A stretch of DNA of 64,000 nucleotides from NCBI GenBank assembly GCA_032871835.1, contig CM065296.1, forward strand, positions 18,889,501 through 18,953,500, written 5' to 3'. The notes beneath the pieces are model-generated. The model made no database searches and was not told the DNA's origin. It saw only the letters and a list, made by a program, of their open reading frames with translations. Both the position numbers and the translations under genes were made by a program. The stretch is from Dipteronia dyeriana. Its lineage: Eukaryota > Streptophyta > Magnoliopsida > Sapindales > Sapindaceae. Positions 42,986-54,530 of the stretch are shown piece after piece (the first letter of the stretch is position 1; each line of letters starts with the position of its first letter).

Positions 42986-45561
42986 TGTTAGGTTTTAGTT
43001 TGTGTTGGCAAGAATTGAATATCAAAATGATGTTTACTTGTAATGACTTAGTTGTTTAGGTTCATGATGATTCATGCTTCAAGGAAGAAGAAACAAGAAG
43101 TCAAAGCAAGTTCTAAGTCTTCAAAGAGAAAGGATGCAATTTGTTTCTACAAAGGTATACTAAGACCTTATCTTTCTCTTACAAAGCTTAAAGCACACAC
43201 ACACATATCGTACAATTGTGTCCCTGCATCGTTGTGCACCTTTATAAGCACACACATACAATTCATTCATATGTGTCCCTGCATCGTTGTGCACCATGTA
43301 TAACACATTCACACACTTTAAGATGAATTCTCATGCATTGGTTTGGATACATGTTTTGGAATATGCATGATTGGAAACTATCACTATGTAGTTTGCAATC
43401 TAGTGTGAATTGTGTTTAAGTGTGCATATGTTTGTATAACATGGATATTGAAGTTGGATTTAAATCATTCTTGATTGAGTTCCGGCAATTTCGGTTACTC
43501 ATACTATTGATTTCAAGTTCAAAGTCAAAAGATACTACACTCTCAACTCATGTTTCATACATTGTCTTCGTCTTCCTATATCGAGTTGAATTTCTATATT
43601 TTGGGTTGAGTATCTTATAATTCCATGTCTGTGTGAGAGTTACGGTTTATAATCCATAAACAGATTTGAATTCCAAGTTCGGAGGCCGGAGAACAGTCGA
43701 AGAACGCTAAGGGAGCGCTAGAGGAAAAGATTGTATCCAAGCAATCTTTCCCGAGATGGCGCGTGGTCATCTCGGGACAGAATGCTTGCTACCCCGAGAT
43801 GCCCATGCACCATCTCAGCCAGCATGGATTCTTGGGCTCTTAAGGGTGTTTTGGTCTTTTCATAATTCATTCTTATCCCTCTCCTTTATAATCTCTTTCC
43901 CTCTCACATTTCATTCTAAGAAGAAATTCAAATCAAGTGTGCAGAATTTTCTCTCTAAATTTTCTCACCTTCCAAACACCATAACTTCTTCATTTAAGCT
44001 CTAATTTGAGTGATTCGAAGTTGAGAATGTTCATATATTCATCCTCCATCTTTACTCTGAAGGTTTGAGTTAATTTTGCTTCTGTTTTTGGTGTCTAATC
44101 TTAAAAAAATGGGACTGCACCTAGATCAACTAAGGTATTGATTTTCTCTCTAAGTTTTCTTTTAAAACTTGGTCAATTGCCTTGGGTTTTCTTCTTCTAC
44201 ATATATTTGTATATTCTGAGTGTTTTGATTTGTGTTTTGAACACTTTCAAAGCTAGATTGAATTTCAATTGAAATCATTCATGTTGAGTTAGGTTTTGAT
44301 TTTGCCTATGTTATCACATGTTTGGGATTGTATTGTGCTAGCTTTGATTCTAGGACTATTTTGTGATCTTTGATTAATTGATTTTGTGAAAAATAGTTCA
44401 TCACATGTATTATGCTCTCTTGGCCCAAATTCTCACATAATACATGTGCTTATGTTCTTTTGAGCTATTCATGTGATTTGTTGAATCTATGATTAGGAAT
44501 ATTCTCTAGAACTTATGCTTAGATCTATTTGACATTGTCATATGATTTTAGCATGTTTTAGGTTTATGTGATTTAAACTTGATCTTGTGATTTGTTGATC
44601 ATATTTTGTGATTCAAGTTTAGATATATGCATGAATCTAGTTTGTGATTAATGTTGATCATATCTTACATAATCTAGATTGACTACTCATGCATGATGAA
44701 CTAGACTATATGTGATTTGTGCATTCATGCTCATGTCTAGTATTTTCCATAGGATTTTTTGATCATAGCATTCTATGTTGCGTGCTTGTTTGCATTTTGC
44801 ATTCATGATCACCTAGATGCCTTGTGAGAATAAAGTCTTGACAATAGGTGTGAGACCTATGGTGTTGAGCAAGAAGTCTTGGCAAGAGGTTTGAAGCCTC
44901 GGATTGTGGAGCAAGGAAGTCTTGGCTAGAAGTGTGAAGCCTTGGATAGTCGAGCAAGAAGCCTTGCCTAGAGTTGGGAGAACTCGGATAGGTGAGCAAG
45001 GAAGTCTTGACTAGAGTCGGGAAGACTCGGATAGTTGAGCAAGAAGTCTTGCCTTGGGTTGTGAAGATCCGGATAAGGTGAGCACGGAAGTCTTGACAAG
45101 AGGTGTGAATCCTCGGTTTGTTGAGCATAGGGCGACAACTTCTAGAGTAGGATATGAGGGTAGTTTCTAGGTGAAGAGGTCACTTGAGAGATTGTACTTG
45201 TCTTATCTACTAGTGGATTTTGTTTGCGGGTGGCTGCTAGCCCGTGGATGTTTCCTCTTCGGAGGTTTCAACTTTTCTCTATCCCTATCTCTCTAATATT
45301 TGTATTGTGGATAGAACTCTTTATGTGTGTTGACTTCCTCTTTATAATATAGATTGTGTATGTGTTACAATTACTTGTTTGTATCACACTTTACTTGTGT
45401 TTATATATTGATTAATTGTTTTTAATTAATATATATATTGTGATACAAGCAATCTAGTGGGACAAACTTTTGTTTGTTTCTAAGGGAGTCGAAAAAGGTG
45501 CCTAACTTATTCACCCCCTCTCTAGGTTAGCCTTGAGCATTTAACCGTTATTGTATTTTCA
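42986..45561 (+). repeat. B 3' LTR
   Basis: 2576 bp, partner of 34859-37636. It has the palindrome pair at 43750-43810 (stem 1 with one G.T change, loop GCGTG kept), the TATA-like site at 43885-43892 and a shorter minisatellite at 44825-45130. P RT resumes after the CCCAC duplication. Confidence 0.93.
44825..45130. repeat. LTR minisatellite of B 3' LTR, about 6 units
   Basis: Same 55-bp units as 36715-37190 but fewer. The minus-strand open frame at 44763-45128 is a by-product of the repeat. Confidence 0.85.
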
Positions 45562-46643
45562 CCCACCTTCAAGCCTATTAAACAAAAGAGGTGGCATTTC
45601 AATCTTGAGAGAAATGTTGTAGTACAGGAGGAAGTTGACAAACTACTAAAAGTCGGGTTCATTCGGGAATCTCGATACCTAGAGTGGATCACTAACGTGG
45701 TCATGGTCACCAAAGCCAACGGGAAGTGGCATGTGTGCGTCGAATACACCGACCTCAATCGTGCATATCCAAAAGATAGCTTCCCAATGCTGAAGATTGA
45801 TCAGTTGGTAGACTCTACAATAGAGAACTAGCTATTAACCTTCATGTATGCATTCTCAAGGTATAATCATATCACGATGCACCCCGCAGACCAAGACAAG
45901 ATTAGCATCGTCACTAGGCAGAGCCTTTACTGCAATAAGGTCATGCCTTTTGATCTCAAGAATACAGAAGCCACCTACTAGTAATTGGTCAACCATTTTT
46001 TCAAGTGTGAGATAGGGAAGACAATGGAGGTTTATATAGACGACATGATCACAAAGTCCCAGGAGGTTGACCAACACCGCGACCACCTCCGCCGAACATT
46101 CCAAATCATCAGAGATAATCATATGAGGTTTAACCCTACCAAGTGCACCTTGGGGAAATGTAAGAAGTTTCTAAGATTCGTGGGCCATGGGAGGGGCATT
46201 GAGGCGAACCCTGAAAAGACCAGAGCCATCCTAGACTTGGTATCTCCCAATTCCCTCAAACAGGTACATGTATTAATCGGTCCAGTAGCAGCACTCAATC
46301 GTTTCATATCAAGGTCTACCGATAAGTGCCTCACCTTCTTTAAAGCAATTAAGTAGGGAAAAAACTTGAAGTGGGACCAAGATAGTGAGCAGGTCTTCTA
46401 GGAATTAAAGAACTATCTAGCTTGTTCGTTGTTGCTAGTTATGCCGAAACCTGGAGAGGAGTTAAAGATCTACCTAGCTGTGTTTGAGACAACAGTGAGT
46501 GGAGCCTTGGTTAAAGAATACGGAGATGGGGTTCAAAATCCTATATACTATGTGAGCCATGCCATGACCAAGCGAGAGAAAAACTACACTCGTCTAGAGA
46601 AGCTCGCTCTTGCCTTGGTAACCTTGGAGAGGAAGCTCCATCC
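45562..46643 (+). pseudogene. P reverse transcriptase (rest) and RNase H, truncated
   Basis: Continues the RT cut at 34858: GFIRESRYLEWITNVVMVTK, KWHVCVEYTDLNRAYPKDSF, LLTFMYAFSRY, then MEVYIDDMITKS (about 46024-46060) with the catalytic YIDD intact, HLRRTFQIIRDNHMRFNPTK and GIEANPEKTRAI. The RNase H begins with KIYLAVFETTVSGALV, YYVSHAMTKREKNYTRLEKL and ALALVTLERKLHP, where C2 interrupts at 46644. Three or more stops are present (after IEN, in TYxxLVNHF, after AIK). Confidence 0.9.
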
Positions 46644-48978
46644 TGTTTGGATTATGCTCGATGACAAAAGTGTAATAATGTATTCGACAATCTTTTCATA
46701 TTAATAAAAGTGATTTCTAGTTTAACAAATCTTATAGCATTTATAGTTTAATTATTGTCAAAAGTAAATAATTATAAGGTCAAAAGACTATGAGAAAAGA
46801 AGAATTGTTTGTATATCTGGATATGTATGAAATAGACACAATTCTTTAGTTAGTCTTGAATAATATTCACAACTTAAGATAAAGGTTGGGATCAAATGTC
46901 AAAGTTTTAGATTCTTTTGCTAGCAATTGAGTGGGATCAAATGTGTTATTATGAGTCTAAAATCATCATAGTGTGGCGTCTTTGGGCAAAAGAATCTAGT
47001 GCACTAGGTGCATTGAATAGGATCATTGTGAAATACTTTATCTAGAACCATCAGTGGATAAAAGTTTTCACCTAAAGACAATCGGAGAGTCTATCTAAAT
47101 CCTGAGATAAATGATGGACTTATGGTTGCAAGTGTTATCATTTGAGCTATCAATGTGTACGATTATATATCATAGTCTATCCTCAATAGTTTGGTGGTAT
47201 TCATTTGTTAATCGATAGAGGACTTCATTTATAGATATGGACATCGTTGCTCCATTTATTAAATGAGAGTAGAATATCATCATATGGATGTTTTGAGGTA
47301 TTAGATATTAAATCTTAACGTTAAGTTTTCAATAGTTTCTATTGAAATATGGCTTCTAGACAAGTCAAAATATCCAAGTTCAAAATGTGGTCATATGATT
47401 AAATATGGTAACTTGGAGAGCTATAGGCGGTTTATGAGCTCTTGACGATTATTGATATTCTTCACAAGAATACACTTTCTCCATTAAGATTGTCTAGGGT
47501 ATGAATGAGCAATATTAACTTATTCCATCATTATTTAAGAGTTCAATTTTAGTTATTTAGTGGAATGAACTAAAATTAATAGATCAAACCTAAGTGAATC
47601 ATTTGTTGATCGTGATTAGGTTATGTCTACTGTAGCTTAAATTTAGATAGCCCGCCAAGATCTCCAATTTAAACAAACTTGCATGGATCACTTGATATAT
47701 TCTATCGGACTAATTTATGGGTCCATCTAGAATTGTATTAAGACATGTGGACGTAAGAACGGGTTTAGTTCACATGTGGACCTTTTTATTTAAGTCCAAT
47801 GGATTTAATAAAATAAGAAAAACAATATTTGGCCCATATATAGGCTTGGGCGGCTAGGAATTGTAGAATAGCCTTATATATTGTTTTTTATTTTATTATT
47901 TTATTAAATGGAAATTAATTAATTAATTAATTGTTTAATTAAAAGTCAAAATATTTTTACTAGTAGGAGATGGTCTTCTAGAGTCATATTACTATTGGTT
48001 ATATGATAAGTATTAAATACTATATTTGATAAGTAGATAAATAATAGGATTTTATTTATCTAGTCAAATTAGAAAGTAGTTGATTTCTATTAGGACTCTA
48101 ATTGACAATTGATCAAATTAAGAAGTTTTTGATTTAGCCCAGTTTAATTATTCCAGTAATTGGTTATTGAATAAGTACACTATTTGAGTTAGATTAGGAG
48201 TCTTGGTGTAGAAAAGAATCCTTCTTTGAAAAGGATTCTTGGTCACCAAGTAAATCCCCCTAAGGAAAGGATTCTTGCCCACCAAGTAAATCCTTCTTAG
48301 GAGAGGATTTGGTTTCCTAAATTAAGAGGATGAAGAATTCGGCCATTATATATGTGATAGTATAGAATTCGGGCAACCTAATTTTGAGAGAGAAAAATTT
48401 CGGCCACTTCCTTTTCTTGGAGAGAAATTTCGGCCCGGTCAAGAGAGAATTTTGAGTGTAGAGAATCCGGATTTTGCTCTAGATAAATTCTTCCAACTCT
48501 AAAGATTGGTGTGTTAAAATTCGACAAAGAGAAAAAGGAAGAAAGAATGTTTTGTATTCGATAGTGCACTAGTAGCCATTACATTAAAAGGTTTTATGTA
48601 CAACATCAAATCTAGGTTCACGCGAATTTCAATCAAATTGATTGATAATTCACAAGTGACATAACATTCTTTGCTTTTCTTCTTGGTGGATTATTTTGAC
48701 TAACAAAGAAAGAGATTTTGTTTTTTTCCATCCTCAGGTATACAATTAAAAGAAAGGGAGCCCAAACTCCTAGGTGATTCACGTTCGTAATTGGATTGGA
48801 AGATATTACGGATTCAATTCGGCACAAGTTCAATCGTCACGAGAAAAAAGGTACGATACTTTTAATATATGTCAATTAATCTAGGGTTAAGGTTCTTTCT
48901 ATTAAAGGGAAAATTTTTAAATATACCAAACCCTCATTCTACGCTTCTGCCGCGTTTCGAACCGATTTTTTCCCTACA
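46644..48978 (+). repeat. C2 5' LTR
   Basis: 2335 bp, TGTTTGGATT to CCCTACA. Its first 1.2 kb matches 54531-55762 closely. Minus-strand open frames inside (48378-48833) have no domain. Confidence 0.92.
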
Positions 48979-48982
48979 TAAT

Positions 48983-48995
48983 TGGTATCAGAGCC
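48983..48995 (+). promoter_or_regulatory. C2 primer-binding site
   Basis: TGGTATCAGAGCC, the classical plant copia site complementary to initiator tRNA-Met. Confidence 0.92.
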
Positions 48996-49088
48996 TGGTT
49001 GTACCCTTGATTAATTGATGTATGTGTACGTAAATCTATTTCTCTTATCGTTAATATGCATGTTTTAGAAAGAGATGACACTCTAGAT

Positions 49089-49164
<76 letters not shown>

Positions 49165-49830
49165 GTTGGAATGTATGGATATACATGTCTTAGTTTATGG
49201 ATTGTTATTGCTCAATTTTGGTCCTAGAATTTCAATGTATTTTTGTTTTGAGATCGTAACAAGAAGGGTGGCATATCATCGCCATAATTTCCTTCTTGGT
49301 AGTTGCTAAGTTTTTAATTTATTTTGCTTACAATAAAAATACTGCAGAAAAATATTGTATTAACAAAAACTAAACTATATTGTGTTAAAAATACTGTAGT
49401 AATTTATTATTTAAAATTTTTCTGTAATACATTCAAGCATCGAAGACTCGAAGGTTTGAAGAATTAGAAGCAACGGTAACAAGTTTGGGACCGTGCGAAC
49501 AATAGCAACAAACGTGCGTACGAATGAGCACGCGACCATTATTGTTGTGGTATGGGCTATAGACGGTAGCCATATGGAAGCCATAGGCTACACATGGCAA
49601 CCCTTTATAGAGTTGTGAGGTGCGCACACCTATGCGAGGCAGCCAAGGGGTGCACATATGATGGTCATGAGAAGACTTGTTTGCCAAGAAAGGAGTTTTT
49701 GTATTCCAAGATATGTAATTTACTTGCTTTTCTAGGATGGACAAAAATTGTAGCTATTTATATTTTCATAAATATTGCAATGTTTGTCGTTGTTTGATAG
49801 CATGCCATATAGAATAGGAGTGCCACTCAT
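48996..49830 (+). other. C2 leader
   Basis: 5' untranslated leader with a CA microsatellite (about 49096-49120) followed by a TA run (about 49127-49162). The part 49440-49660 has words such as GGTGCGCAC and GAGGCAGCC and is less AT-rich. No gag start is evident. The junction with D lies near 49830 and is approximate. Confidence 0.55.
49093..49163. repeat. (CA)n(TA)n compound microsatellite
   Basis: About 13 CA units followed by about 20 TA units in the C2 leader. Confidence 0.92.
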
Positions 49831-49872
49831 ATGTCTCTTTTTGTATGAACATGCATTGAATGGTTTAGGTAT

Positions 49873-50901
49873 CTAATTGGCATCTAGATAACTTGGTAAA
49901 TCATTCAATGGAATTCGATCACACGCCATAAAAAATTGAGCGGGAGAAGGTGTTTTGGAACAGCTACAGCCTCCAAGTTTAGGTTTAATTTTAGATCCAT
50001 ACATGGATGATTGCCTAGGACCATTTAAAGACATATCATGCAAATCATTGGCAATTCTACATTTACGAATGTATTCAAAACATCTAGGTCTTATGTGTCC
50101 TACCATGTTGCAATAATGACAAATAGGTATGAATTTGAGAAGTTTACCATTTGCTTGAGCATTCAACTCATTTTTCCTTCTCACATTCTTACCTCTTTGG
50201 CGTGCAATACTAGATGCCTTGCCTTTTGCATTTGATGATGATGTAGCTTGTCTTTGACATTGTTGAGTCGTTTCCTTGGCCATCATTGTTGATGTTGAGG
50301 CACCTCCGGTAGCATACATGGCTTTACCGTTAGAGAGTGTACCTACAATTAAATTGCTACAAGCTTTGACAAAAGTAGATTTGTTAGATGAAGGAGTTGA
50401 TTTTTCATTAACAAATCCTAAACCTCTTTTGTCACTTGAAGGCTTTCCAACCTTAATGAGAGCTTTCACTTTGTTAGAGCTAGATAACATCTTGTTAATC
50501 ATCTCTTTAGCCTCATTAAGTTTGTCACTAAGCACTTTCTCTTGATTCTCATGCTCATTAAGTTTTGCTCTAAGCATATTTTCAATTCTCCTAGCACGAT
50601 CAAGAGATTCATCTCTTTGCTCAATTTCATGCTTCAAAATACTTAATCTATCATTGCTATCAATCAAGTTTTTCTCTAGATTAAGAATTTTGTCATTAAG
50701 ATCAATAACACATTTTGAGCTACAATCATGATATTCTAACTTCTTAGTGAGAGACTTATTGATCTTAAAGATCCTTTCATTTTCTTGAATAAGATCTTTA
50801 ATCTTTTGATCAACTAAGTCAATAGACTCACCTTCAACAAGAGAAGCCACAAAAGAATACATTTCTTTAATCATGATGAAACAAAAGAAGATAACAAACA
50901 C
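49873..50901 (-). CDS. D gag-like protein: coiled coil plus zinc knuckle
   Basis: 342 codons, the longest uninterrupted frame in the window. Residues about 15-150 are strongly charged with heptad-like leucines (LIQENERIFKINKSL, LNDKILNLEKNLID, EKVLSDKLNEAKEMI), a predicted coiled coil; a serine-rich linker follows, a basic segment ARQRGKNVRRKNEL (near residue 240), and one zinc knuckle CHYCNMVGHIRPRC (about residues 263-276), equal in type to knuckle 2 of B. The UBN2-like N-terminal core and knuckle 1 of B are absent. The start lies only about 35 bases from the primer site, so the N-terminal half of gag has probably been deleted. Downstream codons run into a stop after SYLDAN. It may be a decaying but still open relic. 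Confidence 0.72.
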   Translation of the reverse strand: MFVIFFCFIMIKEMYSFVASLVEGESIDLVDQKIKDLIQENERIFKINKSLTKKLEYHDCSSKCVIDLNDKILNLEKNLIDSNDRLSILKHEIEQRDESLDRARRIENMLRAKLNEHENQEKVLSDKLNEAKEMINKMLSSSNKVKALIKVGKPSSDKRGLGFVNEKSTPSSNKSTFVKACSNLIVGTLSNGKAMYATGGASTSTMMAKETTQQCQRQATSSSNAKGKASSIARQRGKNVRRKNELNAQANGKLLKFIPICHYCNMVGHIRPRCFEYIRKCRIANDLHDMSLNGPRQSSMYGSKIKPKLGGCSCSKTPSPAQFFMACDRIPLNDLPSYLDAN

Positions 50902-50937
50902 TATAAAGAAGATCTATCTAAGTGCGTCTAGACACCG

Positions 50938-50950
50938 GCTCTGATACCAA
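50938..50950 (-). promoter_or_regulatory. D primer-binding site
   Basis: The minus strand reads TGGTATCAGAGCC adjacent to the LTR end, establishing the minus orientation. Confidence 0.88.
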
Positions 50951-51249
50951 TTGAAATTTCCCTTTATCCTTATAGTGTAAATATACCTAGAGAGGGGGTG
51001 AATAGGTATATGCTCCAATTTTTGTCTTCTTTTAAAACAATGCAATTTTAACAATGATTAATGAAAATTGTAAACAATGACACACAATATTTACATGGTA
51101 AACCTCTGAAGAGGAAACATCCACGGGTTGACACCACAACCACAGGCAAAAGTTAATCCATTTTTTCAAATAAGAGTTACACACTTAAGCAATCAACACA
51201 TGCTCTCCAAGCTATCACTCTCACTCTATCCTTGAACCTAGTGATCTAA

Positions 51250-51475
51250 TAAGCTGACTTCCTATCCAAGACCTTATTTCTCTAGGAAGATTCCTTGCTC
51301 ACCTATCTGGATCCTCTAGACCCTAGGCAAGACTTCTTGCTCAACTATCCGAGTTCTCCTGACTCTAGTCAAGACTCCCTTGCTCAACAATCCGAGGTCT
51401 CACACCTCTTGTCGAAACTTCCACTTGCTTAGCTATCCAAGTCCTCCCGACTTAGCTAAGACTTCCAATTAATCA
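51250..51475. repeat. LTR minisatellite of D, about 4 units
   Basis: Reverse-complement form of the B units, with AAGACTTC(T/C), TTGCTCA(A/C) and TATC(T/C)(G/A)(A/G) words. Confidence 0.75.
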
Positions 51476-52281
51476 AATCAAAGAATCACTCTAAGATATG
51501 AGACTTTCTACCTCTTCACAAGGCATCTAAGTGATCATGAATGCAAAACGCAAACAAGCACTCAACATAGAAAATGGTGATCAACAAATTCTATGGACAT
51601 GCAACTAGATGGCTAGATTCTACTTTCAAGAGCAATCACAAAATGTATCTAGACAACCTAAGCATGTTATCAACTAAGAACATAGATATGAGGATATAGA
51701 CACCAATTGAAACATAACCTAGTTCTTAGAAAATGAAATTAGATCTAGAAATAATCAATCAAGCATAAGAACAAAAGATTTCTAGAAACAATTTCATGTT
51801 TATCAAGTTTAGCACAAATCAATCAAATTATCACAAATCAAGCTAAACTTGAAAATCAATTCACCAAACCACAAAATGATATCAAAATCATCCTAGTCAT
51901 GCTTCTTAATCAAATAGCATCAATCAATAAGAAGATCTAAGAAGATCTAAGAAGAAAACTAAGAAGAAGATGATTTTATCAACAAGGAGTAAAATCACGA
52001 ACTGAAGATCTGATCACAACGAAACCGCTAGACATCTTTTCGTACTGGAAATGATTTTGGTTTGTAGAACTCTTCAAGACACTAAATCGGTTTTTGAATC
52101 AAGTGATTCAGAGTTGAAATGAAGAAGTTATCACAAAAACAAAAAATCAAAATGTTGAGAGAAAAATTCTGCACTTATTCTTCAAATTCGTTTTTCTAAA
52201 CTTATTCTTGAATGAGAGGGAATGAGAGGTTTTAAAGAGAGAACAACCAAAAGACCAAAAAGCCCCCATTATTTAGTGCCT

Positions 52282-52351
52282 CCCTGAGATGGCGCGTGGG
52301 CATCTCGGGGTAGAACAACTTTGGGGCCGAGATGGCCATGCGCCATCTCGG
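52282..52351. promoter_or_regulatory. Paired palindromes in the D LTR
   Basis: Stem CCTGAGATG (52283-52291) pairs with CATCTCGGG (52301-52309); second stem CCGAGATGGC (52327-52336), loop CATGC, GCCATCTCGG (52342-52351), a perfect 10-bp stem. The order is inverted relative to B because D lies on the minus strand. Confidence 0.75.
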
Positions 52352-53147
52352 GATGGTGCCAAGTGATGGCTTATGCCATCACACCTCTTCCCTTGCTCTC
52401 CTCTCGCGTTCTTCGATCGTTCTTTGGCTTTCGAACTCTGAATTTGAATCTGTTTGAAGATTAGAAACTAAGATTCCCTCAAGGTTATAGACATATAAGA
52501 TACTTAACCCATAAAATAAGAATTCGACTCGATATATGAAGACGAAGACAATGTATGCAACATGAGTTGAAAGTGTAGTATCTTTTGACTTAGAACTTGA
52601 AATCAATACTATGAGTAACCGAAATGACCGGAACTCAATCAAGAATGATTTAAGAATAAATTCAAGTTTAATATCCATGTTATACAAACATATATACACA
52701 TAAAAAAAACAATTCACACTAGAATGCAAACTACATAGAGATAGTCTCAAATCATGCATTTTCCAAAACATGTAACTTTTATACCAAATGCATGAGCATT
52801 CAACTTCAAGTTCGTGAATATGTTATACCAAATGATGTGCTACGATGCAGGGACACAAATGTATGAATTGTGTGTGTGTGTGTGTGCACATTTAATAATG
52901 CACACCTAAGAAGGGACATATATGAATGAATTGTGTGTGTGCGCCTACGCTTTGCAAGAGGAAGAAGGATCTCGATACCTTAGCATCCAAGAATAGTATC
53001 AATCCTCTTGAAGATGAACTTTGTATTATGAGAAGTTGCTTTTCTTCCTTGAATCTTCTATAATCACGAACCACTTAAGCAACTAAGCATTACAAAGAAA
53101 TGAAGTTTTGTTATGGAATCAAGCCAACACAATTCTAAAACCTAACA

Positions 53148-54520
53148 TAACCCGAGAGATACATCGGTCTAGGAGAATCTGTAGAGAATCTCCCAAACGA
53201 CGATGATCCTTATACGTATAATGGAGTAATGGAAGATGTTGATTGTTGCCATTGGCAAAAGGCAATGCAATCCAAAATTGAATCTATGTTAAAAAAACAA
53301 AGCCTGGTCTCTTGTAGACTTGCCTAAAGGGATAAAATTTATCGGGTGCAAGTTTGTATACATGAGGAAAAGAGGAATGGATGGAAATGTGGAAACTTTT
53401 AAAGCTAGATTGGTAGCTAAAGGTTACACATAGAAGAAAGGTATCGATTATGAGGAAACCTTCTCTCCTGTGGCCATGCTTAAGTCCATTAGAATACTCT
53501 TATCCATTGCAGCATCTCTAGACCTAGAGATTTGGCAAATGGTCATCAAGACAACTTTCCTTAATTGAAGTCTTGACGAAAGCATCTGTATGATGCAACC
53601 AGAAGGATTCACTGAAAAAGGCCAAGAGGAAAGGGTATGCAAGTCGTAAAGATCCATATATGGATTGAAGCAAGCATCCAAATCCTGGAACATAAGGTTC
53701 AATCAAGATGTGAAAAGTTTTGGATTTATTCAAAACCTTGACAAACCCTGTGTATACAAAAGGATTAAAGGTGACAAGTTGGTTTTCCTAGTTCTTTACG
53801 TTGATGATATACTACTCATCGAAAATGATGTAGGTGTATTGACATTAGTAAAATAATGGTTGGCAAAATAATTTGACATGAAGAACTTACAAGTTATATT
53901 CTTGGTATCCAAGTCATAAGGGATAGAAAGAATAGAACGATTGCATTATTCCAAGCTTCATGCATAGATAAAATCTTGTCTATATTTTCCATGGAAGATT
54001 CTAATAAAGGGAATGTTACATTTCAGACACAGAATCACACTTTCTAAGGAACAAGTTCCTAGGAATGAACATGAAGAGCAATTCATGAGTAGGGTTCCAT
54101 ATGCCTAGGCAGTTGGGAGTCTCATGTATGCAATGCTCAAGCAATCTTGTATTACTGACTCTACCATGGAAGCCGTGTATGTTACCACATGTGAGGTTGC
54201 TAAAGAGGCTGTCTAGCCCTACCAATTCTTTATTGACTTGGAAGTGGTTCTTGATGTGAATAAGCAGATCACTATCTATTGTGACAATATTGGAGCAGTG
54301 GCTAATTCGAGAGAACCAAGAAGCTGTAAGAGAGGGAAACATATTGAAAGAAAGTATCACCTTTTAGGGGAAATTGTGCATAAGGGAGACGTGAGGATAA
54401 CCAAGATTGCATTAGTAGAAAATCTAACGGATCCCTTCGTAAAGTCTATTCCACAAAAGAGTTTTGATAGGCACCTGGAGAATATGAGGATAAGAGATAT
54501 GACACATTTGCTATAGAACA
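53148..54520 (+). pseudogene. C2 reverse transcriptase and RNase H, degenerate
   Basis: Begins within the RT N-terminal region (YIGLGE, then DVDCCHWQKAMQSKIESM in broken frames), KVMRKR-type linker near 53365, TFSPVAMLKSIRILLSI near 53460, LKQASKSWNIRFNQ and GFIQNLDKPCVYKR (53665-53765), and the catalytic LVLYVDDILLIENDVG (about 53788-53835) with YVDD intact. RNase H remnants include QSCITDSTMEA near 54150, IYCDNIGAVANSREPRS (54271-54320), HIERKYHLLGEIVHKGDVRI and NLTDPFVKSIPQKSF. The RT-RNase H connection is shortened compared with C1, with loss of the SISG region. Stops are common. Confidence 0.9.
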
Positions 54521-54530
54521 AGTGGGAGAT
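54521..54530 (+). promoter_or_regulatory. C2 polypurine tract
   Basis: AGTGGGAGAT directly before the 3' LTR, the same as in C1. Confidence 0.88.

Larger units (their letters stand above)
34859..45561 (+). mobile_element. B: structurally complete pol-less LTR element with gag and a second ORF
   Basis: 10,703 bp bounded by TG...CA, with an exact 5-bp duplication CCCAC (34854-34858 and 45562-45566). It has LTRs (34859-37636 and 42986-45561), a tRNA-Met-type primer site, a polypurine tract and 5.35 kb of internal DNA. The internal region encodes a copia-type gag (37721-39667) and a 290-codon frame resembling the putative plant transposon protein domain (41460-42332). I found no protease, integrase, RT or RNase H in any frame. 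It therefore depends on an autonomous relative, by its gag and LTR features probably a SIRE-like copia element. By eye about ten differences occur in the first 160 bp of the two LTRs. Confidence 0.92.
21500..46643 (+). mobile_element. P: Tat-like Ty3/gypsy element, plus strand, split by three insertions
   Basis: Pieces of one element are 21500-22221 and 29211-29579 (5' LTR), 29585 (primer site), 29630-30763 and 33240-33900 (gag), 34055-34404 (protease), and 34620-34858 plus 45562-46643 (RT and RNase H). The gaps are element C1, a solo LTR and element B, each with matching or near-matching 5-bp duplications. C2 starts at 46644 within RNase H. The second RNase H, integrase and 3' LTR lie outside. 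P keeps DTGS in protease and YIDD in RT but has many stops, so it is inactive, though less decayed than E1. Confidence 0.88.
49830..53147 (-). mobile_element. D: minus-strand relative of A and B, truncated after gag
   Basis: 5' LTR (53147-50952), primer site and a gag-like frame are present in minus orientation; everything after gag, including the 3' LTR, is missing. The LTR ends (TG...CA), minisatellite, palindromes and the loop GCGTG place it in the A/B family, though as a separate branch. The right border with C2 RT is exact (53147/53148, flank TAACC); the left border is a deletion scar, so no duplication can be tested. Confidence 0.82.
50952..53147 (-). repeat. D 5' LTR
   Basis: 2196 bp. 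On the plus strand it starts TGAAATTTCCC and ends CCTAACA. It carries the AGAGAGGGGGTGAATAGG word near its inner end, the minisatellite at 51250-51475, the palindrome pair at 52282-52351 and a GT run near 52869-52885. Confidence 0.85.

Noticed and set aside
52379..52771. 130-codon minus-strand open frame in the D LTR
   Set aside because: LTR sequence upstream of the probable promoter; the equivalent frame in B (43420-43620) is shorter and not conserved in length; no domain.
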